A stretch of 64,000 nucleotides of DNA from Turnera subulata (Eukaryota; Streptophyta; Magnoliopsida; Malpighiales; Passifloraceae): the NCBI GenBank assembly GCA_028386065.3, contig JAKUCV010004798.1:229466-293465 (forward strand), written 5' to 3'. The notes under the pieces are model-generated. The model worked only from the letters and a program-made list of their open reading frames with translations. It was not told the DNA's origin and ran no database searches. The number at the start of each line of letters is the position of its first letter. The first letter of the stretch is position 1. A program made the translations under genes and the position numbers. Positions 1 through 10,929 of this stretch are shown here, piece by piece.

Positions 1-47
1 TTCTTGTCTATTGTGTTTTTTGAAAACTTATTCTTATTTTAGACTTA

Positions 48-470
48 CAGTTTGTTTGGAAATATAGAACGAAAGGGAACGGAGGGGAATGGATGGGAAG
101 GGAAGGGATGGGAATAGTGGGGAGGGGACAATTTTAACTTTAACTTGTATGGATATATTCATTAAAGGGAAAGGAGGGGAATGGTAGGTAATATTTTCAA
201 ATTACATAGATATCCTTATTTATAAATTTTTTTAAAAAAAATATAAGAGGCTAATCATGAAATTTCAAGTCACCATCTAGTTCTAAAATTTTCCTCCCCT
301 CCATTCCCCACCAATTCGGCGGGGAGACATTTTGAGGGGAATGGAAGGGAATGAAGGTTAAAAAATTCTCCTTCCCCTCCATTAACTTTCTTTCCCAAAC
401 AAGGTTAAATTAAAAATTCTCTTCCATTCTCCTCCCTTCCCCTTCATTTCCCATCTATCCAAACAAACTG
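48..470. mobile_element. MITE-like element with 13-bp terminal inverted repeats
   Basis: The 13-mer cagtttgtttgga at 48-60 is exactly inverted at 458-470. The left arm is rich in GGGAA/GGGGA runs (60-180) and the right arm is the CCCTTCC complement (290-450), so the piece could fold into a long imperfect hairpin. There is no coding capacity. Clear target duplications are not visible, so the superfamily (hAT-like by its CAG...CTG ends) is a guess. Confidence 0.5.
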
Positions 471-479
471 ATAGTATAA

Positions 480-1263
480 CATATATACCAAGTATAATGG
501 GTTCTAAAAGGTAAGCCAATCCATTGGAAACCCAAAAAAATCCAATACAATTGACGTACAATTTACTAACACCGGTGCCATCCAATTCTAAAACAACAAG
601 CTTTGATTCCATTGTTGATGCATGATAATAAATAGTTTAATCAACTGGGGATACTTGGACGGGCCGAGGTCGAACGGGGATGCATGGTTCCACTGTTGAT
701 GCATTATTCCCCATTGTGGAGGCCTTGTGCTCGGTGATGAGGTCGAACTGCTGATGGCTTAGCCGGAGATGGTTCACGCATGATGAATAAAACGTACAAC
801 AAAGGGAAGCTACTAGTGTTGGGATTTAGGTTTTCATTTCTTTTTTACACTGTTTGAGTTGACTTTAGGGAGGGATAGTTGGGAAAGATGAGAAGGAGTG
901 TTTAAGTGAAAAAAAAAATTATATAAATCTATTGTTTACAAAATTGTCACTGGAAGAACAAGCAAAACTTGCCTTTCCTAGTTTTCTTTTTTCTAATCTA
1001 AAATTTTTGGAGAATTAGTTTCCAAAGTATTCTCCCAAATATATCCCAAACAATTTTCTTTATTTTCAAAACCACAACACAGGATATTAAAAACACTTTC
1101 AGATATAACTTTGCCCATTTCAAGAAGAAGAAAAGGCCCAAACTGGAAGAAATCCAATCTATTACGTGATATGGACATAGGAGCCCTAGATTGCCGAATA
1201 CCGTCAGATCAGGAGTAGATGTAACTGAAAGGGAGCCCTCCGATTTAGAGTTAGTATCAAAAA
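480..1263. other. Intergenic DNA, no gene seen
   Basis: AT-rich sequence with short open frames only. No domain, splice structure or repeat boundary was recognised. Confidence 0.5.
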
Positions 1264-1274
1264 AAAAAATTATG

Positions 1275-4200
1275 TATTAATACCATTTTCCATCCATGTC
1301 TTTGCCGGTTAAGACATTTTTTATCCATGTGTTAGAAAATGCACAAGTTTAGTCCATGTGTCAACAAGTATTTTTCTTTTTTTCTCCCAATTCCGAAAAG
1401 AAAATGTTAACGTGTTAATTTTTTTATTGGCACATCAACTACTAGGCTCACATCAAAGTATGAGCAGATCTTGGTGCGTGAGGAGTTGATTTGGATGCAA
1501 AAATCCAGATGTAAATGGTTGCAACATGGTGACCGTAATACCCATTTCTTCCATATGACTACTAAGGCTCGCGGAAGAAGAATCGAATCGAAGCTTTGAA
1601 GGACGATCGAGGGGACTGGGTTTATGATTCCATACATCTCCAGCGAATAGCAGTGCAATATTTCTCTGAGCTGTATACGGAGGAAGGGGCGTCTGGCTCT
1701 GTGAACCTTCCAGGTGACTTTCCTGTTGTGCCTCTCGAGTTGTTGGCTAGTTTGGATACAGAGCTTTCAGCTGATGAGGTTCGGCGGGCGGTTTTTGCTA
1801 TGGGAGCTCTGAAGGCTCCTGGTCCGGATGGTTTGCATGCTTTGTTTTATCAGAGTCAATGGCCTTTGGTAGCGAGGGACATTGTTCAGTTTGTGCGTGA
1901 TGTTTTCCGGCTTCAACGGGTGGATCCTAGAGTGAATGATACGCTTATTGTTCTTATTCCTAAGGTGGATCATCCGTCACATATCTCCCAGTTTCGTCCT
2001 ATTAGTCTTTGTAATGTTGCCTATAAAATCATTACCAAGCTCCTGGCTTCCAGATTTAAACGTGTGATGGACCGTTTGGTATGCCCGGAACAGTGTAGCT
2101 TTGTCCCTGGTCGACACATTACTGATAATATTATTATTGCACAAGAGGTCATTCACACCATGAAGAGTCGGACGAGTGGTACTGGCATGATGGCCCTCAA
2201 GATTGATCTTGAGAAGGCTTATGATCGTATTCGGTGGTCTTTTGTGGAGGAGACATTGTTGTTGGCCGGGGTGCCGCGTTCAGTGGTTAGGGTCATAATG
2301 GAGTGTCTGTCTTCTACCCGTATGCGGGTGCTCTGGAACGGCACCCCTACAGATGTCTTTTGTCCATCTGTGGTATCCGCCAGGGTGATCCTTTGTCGCC
2401 TTATATATTTGTGTTGTGCATGGAGCGATTAGGGCACCTCATTTCTGATCGTGTGGGTTCGGGACGTTGGCGACCGATTTCTCTGGGACGGGATGGCCCC
2501 CCCATCTCCCAATTATTTTTGGCTGATGATCTGTTATTGTTCGGTGAGGCAACGGTGGAGCAGGCTTCATGTATGCTCGAGTGTCTGGATTTGTTCTGCG
2601 GTGCGTCAGGGCAGAAAGTGAGTAGACAGAAGTCCAAATTGTTCTGTTCTAAGAATGTTGATGATGAGTTGGGTGGTCTTATTAGCCGTGTGTGTGCTAT
2701 CCCATTGACTAATAACTTGGGTAAGTACTTGGGTGTACCCTTGTTGCTTGATCGGGTTACGCGGTTGACATATCAAGAAATTCTTTCCAAGGCCTCTAAC
2801 AGACTTAGTGGGTGAAAGGCACGGTCTTTGTCCCTTGCTGGTCGCATCACACTGGTTAAGTCGGTCCTGACATCTCTCCCGGCATTTACTATGCAAACGG
2901 CGCGTCTCCCTCGGAGTATCTGCCATGCTTTGGATTCCTCCTGCAGACAGTTTATTTGGGGTAGTTCTTCTGAATGTCGGAAGGTGCATTTAGTTAATTG
3001 GGAGACAGTAATACAGCCTAAGGCTTCGGGTGGGCTTGGCATCCGCCCTGCTAGTAGTATGAATGACTGTTTTATGATGAAGTTGGCTTGGGGAATTCTT
3101 ACTCACCGTGATGCTTTTTGGGTTCGTGTATTATGTTCAAAATACGGTGCAGGCCTTCTCCCTATCCCAAGTGAGTTGTCTAGAAGTCGTGGCTCTCCTC
3201 TGTAGCGGGGTATCTGTGATCAATGGCGGTCTCTTTTGAGTGGGATTGTGTGGTCTCTTGGCAATGGTCAAGTGGCTCGTTTTTGGGTTGACCTGTGGAA
3301 TGAGGATCTTGGTCTTCTTAATGTGCTTGTAACTACTCCGGTTCCTGCAGACCTAATTGACCGGCCTGTGGCTGTTTTTGTTGATGGGATGGGTCAGTGG
3401 CGCTGGGATATCATCTCCTTGTACCTCCCAGGGCATATTTGTCTACTGTTAGCTTCTGTTGCCCCTCTCTTCGCTCTTAATGGGCCGGATCAACCATCAT
3501 GGGCGGGTACGGCGAGTGGGAGGTTTACTGTGGCTTCTGCTTATTCCTTGCTTTGTGCGGGAGATTGGGAGGAGGTAGAGCCTGTCTGGAGAAAGGTGTG
3601 GAAAGTTCAGGTCCCGCAGAGGGTGCGTACGCATCTTTGGCTAGTTCTTCACAATAAGCTCCTTACTAATTCGGAGCGCCAGCGGCGCCATCTTGCTGCT
3701 TCTTCACTCTGCCCTCGGTGTCAGAGTGCTCCGGAGACCCTGTTACATGCCCTGCGGGATTGTCCGGTGATCCAGAGTTTTTGGACCTCCCTTATTACTC
3801 CTAGCTCATGGGGTTTGTTCTTTCACCTTGATTTGCATCGCTGGTGCGCTAGCAGTCTATACAATCGGTTCTCTACACATTGTGTGTCTGCCTCTTGGGA
3901 TGTGGTGTTTGCTTTTGCTCTACATTCTATCTGGTTGGACCGAAACCAGGTTGTGTTTGATGGGAAGGTGTCTTCGTCCAACAGGTTACTACATTCTGTA
4001 TTGGCACGGGTTCAGGAGGGGCAGGTGGCCTCTATAGCTGTTAATTTGGGTGGTGCTTTTCAGGGGTTGCGATCACTGGTCCGAGTGTCTTGGACACCGC
4101 CAGCTCCGGGCTGGGTTAAGCTCAATACGGATGGTGCGCGTTCTGTGGTTAGGGGTGCGAGCGCTGGTGGTGTTATTCGTGACCAGTTGGGTACCTGGTT

Positions 4201-4914
4201 ATCGGGGTTTGGTGAATTTTTTGGGGATTGCTCGGCCTTGTTTGCTGAGGGCTGGGCGGTTAAACCGGGGTTGGAGCTTGCTTGGTCGGCGGGGTATAGG
4301 CGTGTGGAGGTTGAGTCGGATTCGTTTATTCTCATTTCTCACCTGCGGGATGGTGTTACTACTGATGCGATACCTGTTTCTCTACTCAATCAGCTTCGTC
4401 AGTTGGTTCAGAGGAACTGGGAAGTGGTTTTCAAATTTACTCTCCGAGAAGCCAACCAAGTTGCGGACTCTCTTGCTCGTCTGGCCTCTGCTTGGGGGCT
4501 GGGCTTATGTATTTTGTCAGATCCTCCTGACTCTAGTTTGCATTTACTCTATTTGGATTCCTTGGGAGCTTCTACTCCCCGTGTTGCTGTTTATTCAAAT
4601 TCCTGATTAATATATAGGGCGATTTGCCCTCCCTTTATACCAAAAAAAAAAAGTAGACCCTCTCAACCGAACCACACCCACCTGACCTCCTACCCTTTTG
4701 TTCGTTCACGGTTTGGGGCCTTTTGTTCGATATGGCCGGTGGTTGACGTGTGAATAAAAAATTATAAAATATTAGCAATTTCTTTTCAAAAATTGGTAGA
4801 AAAATGGAAAAAGTCTAAGATATTCAATACAGGGACTAAATTTTTATGTTTTGGAATAGAGGGATGAAAAATGTCCTAATTGACAAACATAATGATAAAA
4901 AAATGTTCTTAGTC
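1275..4914. mobile_element. TIR element (MULE-like) enclosing a LINE
   Basis: About 180 bp at the left (1275-1442) is a diverged inverted copy of the right end (about 4742-4914). Shared stretches include TTTAGTCC(A/C)TGT, GACATTTTT(T/C)ATCC and TTTTTTATT followed by CAC(A/G)TCAAC. The 11-mer aaaaaattatg lies just outside both ends (1264-1274 and 4915-4925), as expected for a Mutator-type target duplication. The interior is almost wholly a LINE, so the LINE either landed in a small element or was enclosed by it. No transposase is seen. Confidence 0.5.
1455..4652 (+). pseudogene. 5'-truncated L1-type LINE ORF2 (RT, zf-RVT, RNase H)
   Basis: The reading begins inside ORF2, upstream of RT, with REELIWMQKSR and GDRNTHFFH. 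RT follows with APGPDGL, FRPISLCN, KIDLEKAYDRI, IRQGDPLSPYIF and the catalytic LADDLLLFG (near 2520). Next come the LINE connecting region (LAGRITLVKSVL), a zf-RVT domain with CPRCQSAPETLLHALRDC (near 3710) and a C-terminal RNase H (NTDGA near 4130, ESDS, ADSLARLA near 4470). It ends in an A11 tail (4642-4652). Damage: a one-base loss near 1583, a frameshift near 2370, TGA at 2813-2815 where tryptophan is usual, and TAG at 3203-3205. The APE endonuclease and ORF1 are missing. The copy is dead. Confidence 0.9.
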
Positions 4915-4925
4915 AAAAAATTATG

Positions 4926-5729
4926 CTTCATTCCCCTTGTAATCTCCTCCCTTCCAACTCTCAGCTTTCGAATTCAATCTTTATTATTGATTCTAAGCTT
5001 TATCTTTATATTCCCATTTCCATTTCCAAATTTATCAATATCACTTTCAAACACGCCCTATATCCTCTTTACTTTTGAGTTAGGATCATAAGGATATTCG
5101 CAAGTGTGATGTACGAATACATAATACTGTTTTGAGGTTACGAGTGCAACAAGGCTCGGCTAGATATTGTCATTCTGAAAAGCTAGCCTTCCAAATCAAC
5201 GATGATTTAGCCCCAAAAGTCAAGCTCCAATGAGGAGTCGCCGTCGTCTAGATTTTGAAACCAAATCATGCTTATGTGCCTCACGAAACACGATCCTTCT
5301 TAGTAATTTTTTTTTTACTAAAGAACTCTGAGAAAATAAGCAGCTATATATCATATAGGACAACTTGAATAATATAGTTTTTCTTTTCCCATAAGAGAAC
5401 ATGCAAATCCTCCACGGGATTAACCAGTTCAAGGAGCTTTCAGACTGAAATACAAAATCACCATTGAGTGAAAAAGCTCAGATTTGCCTCGTTGTCACAA
5501 AGTCCACGATCCTTTTTAAAATAAAAATTTCATGATCACCAGAAACACGACCCCGTAATGTATGCTATTATTTTTTAGTACTTCCATGATTAAGATTCTC
5601 CCACCGATACATGGCTCCATTATTTTGCATTCACTCCATTATGGGAAGCGAAGTTCATGACAAATAGGAATTTAGAATTCAACTACAATAATGGATATGG
5701 ATATGCACCAAATGGGAGGACGACGACGT
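4926..5729. other. Intergenic region upstream of MFP2
   Basis: AT-rich DNA without a recognisable gene or repeat. It should contain the upstream promoter region of the MFP2 gene, but no specific regulatory site beyond the TATA box could be assigned. Confidence 0.5.
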
Positions 5730-5739
5730 TATATAAATA
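5730..5739 (+). promoter_or_regulatory. Probable TATA box of the MFP2 gene
   Basis: The motif tatataaata lies 173 bp upstream of the start codon at 5912, leaving room for a leader of roughly 140 nt. It is the only well-formed TATA motif close to the gene. Confidence 0.55.
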
Positions 5740-5911
5740 TTTCATTTTGCTGCCTTAAACATGACTTTAATTTCCTATAAGAGGGCGTCACTCCTCCCAG
5801 TAAGAAACACCACAAACAATCTCTTGTAGTCCCCTCTAGGGTAGTAAATAAACTACCCAACAAAATATACAAAACCCATCAACCCTCAGAAATTCTTGAG
5901 GAGAAAAAGCA

Positions 5912-8900
5912 ATGGCAAAAGGAAGAAGAACAAACCTCGAGGTGGGAGCTGATGGGGTGGCTCTTATCACCATCATCAACCCTCCTGTCAATTCCCTGGC
6001 TTTTGATGGTACTCCCATTTTCTCTGCTTTCTTGGATATTTACGTTGCATTTCGTGTCCTAGCTTAAACTGAATAGAGGACTGTATCATTGAGAACTCTC
6101 TTTGACTTCCGTTAAAAACCCAAAACGATATTACCTTTTTCTCTCTCCTTGGCTGGCTGTTTAAAGTTGCAAGTGACCAGTACTATGCTATGTCTCATCT
6201 TTTTTATGGAATGCCATGGCCTTTGTTACAAGTGTTAGTATTGTTGAAGTACTTATAATCTTCCTCTTCCACAGTACTTTACAGCTTGAGGGATAGCTAT
6301 GAGGAGGCCATAAGGAGAAATGATGTGAAGGCCATCGTTATTGCAGGTGGGTGTTATGAGATCAAAGAAAGAACATTTATGGGTAATGGTGCTGGGGTAC
6401 TGTGCTTGTTAGACATTCATTAACATTTTATTCTGACTCGCAGGTGCCAATGGCAACTTCTCTGGTGGATTTGATGTCGGCGGCTTTTCTGAAATTCAAG
6501 AGGGGAAAAATGGTGTGTTTATTACTTTTTCATTTTTTTAATTTCATGTGATTATGTGGTGTGTTATTCTAACTTAATAATTTTCTTTTCATGTTTTCTC
6601 AGTGGAGCCAAAGCCAGGTTACATTTCTGTCGATGTCCTAACTGACATCATCGAAGGTATTGCTTTGGTTTTCATATCCATCCGTTATGGTTAATCAATT
6701 ATTGGGAGATTCCACAAAATTTTGCCAACTGTAATAGTTAGTGGTTATTTTTGTTTTCCAGCTGGAAGAAAGCCTGCAGTTGCTGCAATTGATGGTCTTG
6801 TCCTGGGTGGAGGATTAGAGCTTGCCATGGTATATGCTTATTGTCATCTCAACTAGAGCCTTTCCTCACTAGTTTCCCTTTTCTAAATTTTATAATTTTT
6901 TTTTCTGTGATCAGGTGTGCCATGGGCGCATTTCAACTCCGACGGCCCAGTTAGGCCAGCCCGAACTTCAGCTAGGATTAATACCTGGTTTTGGAGGTTG
7001 GCCTGAATGAACATTTTGCACTCTTTGGGATTCTTAATTCCATTGCACTAGAATGTAGATGATGAAGATTTAAGATTTGAGATTCAAATTCATGAGGGTT
7101 TTACTTGGATTAGTACTGCCGTGAATTAATTAATGGTTATCTTATAGATATTTCTTTGTGCTCACAACCATTTTTTGGATTATGCATCTGAATTAACACA
7201 GGTACACAGAGGCTTCCACGGCTAGTTGGCATTTCAAAAGCCCTTGAGATGATACTGGTGGGTAGAATCAATTTGGATCTTTCTTTTTTGTCTCTGTGAT
7301 AATTAACAATCTACCTTATCAGCTAATCCTTGTGTTGTTGTCTACTGTCTTCCTCCTTTCTGCACATAATTAGACATCAAAGCTAGTTAAAGGGACGGAA
7401 GCTCAGGCTCTAGGTCTCGTGGATGCTGTGGTTTTGGCTCAAGAGTTAATAGGCACTGCGCGCCAATGGGCCCTGGATATGGTCGAGGGTAGGAAACCGT
7501 GGATTGCTAGTCTTTACAGGACTGACAATTTAGTTCCCCTTGTGGAGGCAAGAAAAATGTTCAAGCTTGCGAGAGCTCAAGCCGGCAAAACTGCTCATAA
7601 CCTAAAACATCCTTCAGCTTGCATTGACGTTATAGAAGAGGGCATTGTTTCTGGTGGTCGTGCTGGACTCTTGAAGGTCTCTATCGGTTCTTTAAGAATT
7701 CTTTCCGCTTCACTTATGATGTTCTATGTTATCTAATCAAGGAAGAGTGTTTAACAAAGTTTTGTCTTAATACTGGAACAGGAGGTCCATGAATTTCGAG
7801 GGCTTGTGCAAACTGATACCTGCAAGAGCTTGATCCACATCTTCCTTGCTCAGCGCGGGACTACACAGGTTAATCCGAAATTGTTTTCCAGAGCATTGTC
7901 CATTCCTCTCTGATTTGGGACAACTTACTGCTTTCTAGGATTGAATGAACTTGGGGATGTGATGTGAGAATAATAGAAAAAGGAATGTTTACAAATGTTG
8001 CAATTTTGATTCACTGTTTCCCAACCTATTTTCTTCAACTTCAGGTTCAAGGAGTTACTGACCTTGGCTTGAAGCCTAGACGAGTACGTAAAGTTGCTGT
8101 ACTTGGTGGAGGGTTAATGGGTTCTGGAATAGCAACTGCATTGCTTCTTAGTAATTATTCGGTCATCATTAAAGGAACAAATGAGAAGTCCTTGGAGGCC
8201 ATGATTGGTAGAGTTAAAGGTGGGAGCTGGGCCTTAATTGTCTTTAAGATATTATTGTCTTGCCGCTTAATTAGATCTTTTCTATTCTACATAATCAATT
8301 TAAAGGAATTAATTTCATGGTTAGTTGATTTATGTTTTTTGTTGATCAGCCAAACTGCAGAGCCGCGTCAAGAAAGGAGCAATGAGCAAAGAGAAGTTTG
8401 AAAAAACAGTCTCTCTTCTTAAAGGTGTTCTTGACTATGAAAGCTTTAAAGATGTAGACATGGTGATAGAGGTATATCTATGTATACTTGGGTGTATCTT
8501 GATTATTTATGACACTCATGGCTGTTATCCAGAAATTAGCAGATTCCAGTACTCATCTCTAGCAATATTGATGTTTGGTCTTCATTTCATGTGGCCGCAG
8601 GCAGTTCCTGAAAATATTTCTTTGAAGCAAGAAATTTTTTCTGACCTGGAGAAGTACTGCCCTCCCCATTGCATTTTTGCCACCAATACTTCAACCCTGG
8701 ATTTGGACTTGATAGGCAGCAAGACAAAATCCCAAGACAGGATTATCGGAGCTCATTTCTTTAGGTATAAGTGGTGGTGTATAACGTGTGACCCATGTAC
8801 TACTTTTTTAACAGGCAGCTTCATGTACTCAGTCTTATAACTCGGTGAATGTTCCTTCTTCCAATGCAGTCCAGCACATGTGATGCCACTTGTGGAGGTA

Positions 8901-10195
8901 GTTCGTACCAACAAGACTTCTCCCCAAGTAATTGTTGATCTACTGGATGTTGGAAAGAAGATAAGAAAGACCCCAATCCTGGTTAGGAATTCGATCGGTT
9001 TCGCTGTTAACAAGACGTTCTTCCCTTACGGGCAAGCTGCTTTTATGCTTGCTGATCGTGGGGCAGATCCTTATCAGATTGATAAGGCCATCACCAAATT
9101 TGGGATGCCAATGGGCCCCTTCCGGTACCCAAATCATCTCTTGACCCACCTATATATTCAATTTGTATATATGCATTGTTTGGGCAGCCTTTTAATTAGT
9201 TAAACTCTATTGCCTATGCAGGATGGCTGACATGGTTGGTTTAAGCGTATCAATTGTGACTGGCATGAAGTATGTTGAGAAATTTCCAGAACGAACTATT
9301 AACACAAGGATTATTCACTTACTGCACGAGGATAAAAGGGAAGGTGCGTTAATGCCTTTTTCTTGGTATTTCAATCTATCTTTCCTTTTCCAGGGATTTC
9401 GAGCACAGTATCCTAAGGAAAACTCATCCTTGCAATTCTCTCTCAGGCGAGATTAATCGCAAAGGATTTTATTTGTATGATGATAGAGGCAAAGCTCGCC
9501 CAGATCCTGAATTAAGGAAATATATTGAGAAGTCAAGAAGCATTTCTGGTGTTACCATTGACCCTAAGGTCAGTTTCTCCAATAAAAAAAAAAAAAAGAA
9601 AGAAGAAGAAAGGAGTGCAATTGTCAGCTTATTGTGTCTCTTCTAATTCCTTGAGAGTTGATTTTTGTGCAGCTGGAAAAATTATCTGAGAAGGACATTG
9701 TTGAGATGGTGTTCTTCCCAGTTGTGAATGAGGCCTGTAGAGTCTTTGCTGAAGGAGTTGTGGTCAAAGCTGCAGATCTTGACATTTCCTCTGTTATGGG
9801 CATGGGTTTTCCCGCCTTCAGGTCTCTTTTTTTTTTTTTTTTCCTCTCATGAATTAAGCTTTGTTTCCTATCCATCAGTCTCTTGCTTTTCAATCATCAA
9901 ATAAATGTTATGTGATGTGGAGCAGGGGTGGGATTATGTTCTGGGCTGATTCTATCGGATCGAAATACATTTACTCGAGATTGGAGGAGTGGTCAAAGTC
10001 GTATGGGGAATTTTTTAAGCCCTGTGATTTCTTGGCTGAAAGAGCTGCCCAGGGTGCTCTTCTGGTGAGAATTCTTAAATTGTAGGTTGGTTAATTTGCA
10101 AATAGCGATTGTATTTCTTACTAATATCTTGCAATTTCCTATTTTATTTTAAATTGCAGAGTTCCCCAGTGAAGCAAGCCCAGTCTCGGTTGTAA
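5912..10195 (+). CDS. MFP2: Peroxisomal beta-oxidation multifunctional protein, MFP2 type (18 exons)
   Basis: Exons: 5912-6008, 6275-6346, 6444-6512, 6603-6656, 6762-6829, 6915-6996, 7202-7257, 7374-7676, 7782-7868, 8045-8219, 8350-8471, 8601-8764, 8870-9124, 9222-9343, 9447-9568, 9673-9821, 9926-10064, 10160-10195. All introns are GT-AG and the 2172-nt frame is open (723 aa; the plant family is about 725). Residues 1-280 are the enoyl-CoA hydratase/isomerase domain, with its two catalytic glutamates in GGGLELAM (E117) and QPELQLG (E137). The 3-hydroxyacyl-CoA dehydrogenase follows, with NAD-binding GGGLMGSG at 317-324 and catalytic His447 in GAHFFSPAH. The C-terminus VKQAQSRL carries a PTS1 (SRL). 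It acts in the peroxisome/glyoxysome, hydrating 2-enoyl-CoA and oxidising the product. The C-terminal half is closest to MFP2 rather than AIM1. Oddities: Q135 before the second catalytic Glu and an R in place of the usual G before N in LVRNSIGF. No lesions were found. Confidence 0.95.
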
Positions 10196-10288
10196 TATTG
10201 ACTTGCAGTGTCAACAACTTTCTCAGCGTTGTTTCATTTCTCCTTCTTTGTTTTGCGTGGAGGACAGTCAACTGCTGAATATCAGCCA

Positions 10289-10294
10289 AATAAA
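10289..10294 (+). terminator. Possible polyadenylation signal of MFP2
   Basis: AATAAA occurs 94 nt after the stop codon, at a usual 3' UTR distance. Confidence 0.45.
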
Positions 10295-10679
10295 TCTACC
10301 AGAATTAGGAATGGGTATGCCAAGATGGTCAGCATGTGTCAGATATTGCTCAATTAATGTTTGGGAATATTTAAAAGAATAAGCAATTGCCAAAATAGAT
10401 ATATAACTACAAATTACAATGGACATGTACTGAAGTATCTGTAAGAAATCTTTATATTTGGGCACAGCTACAATCCCGGCCGGAAACGCAAACGTTATCT
10501 CAGGAATTAATTGTCGGGTATGTTTCCAATGAGTTTCTTGTATTTGTGAGAGCAATCAAAAGTGTATCTAGTATTACCAAGGTCCTGAATTCCAACACAA
10601 ATCAACAACAGGAAAATCAATTTCCAATGCATTTTCTTAGTATGTTGACTCGAACTTGCAATATTTATCGACCCTGTTC

Positions 10680-10902
10680 ATTTTTTTTTTATCACAGAAC
10701 ACAATAGATTTCATTAATTAATGGCAATGGTTACATCATTAGCAAGCAAGATACATAGATCATCTGGGGGATCATGGATCCAGTGCAATGGACATTGTCC
10801 CATTCTAGCAGCCCGAGCTACCCAGTCAGCCACAAGATTAGCTTGTCTGGGAATTTTATTCAAAGAAAAGTACATAAAAGTTGGTTGCATAGTAGAGGAC
10901 AA
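10680..10902 (-). mobile_element. LINE 3' tail (RNase H end)
   Basis: The minus strand encodes the last part of a LINE RNase H domain (IPRQANLVADWVARAARM, then IHDPPDDL), the same layout as the end of the LINE at 4440-4600. A T-run at about 10681-10691 on the plus strand is its poly(A) tail. It is severely 5'-truncated. Confidence 0.75.
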
Positions 10903-10929
10903 CTAATTTTCGAGTGATACTTGGCAAGC

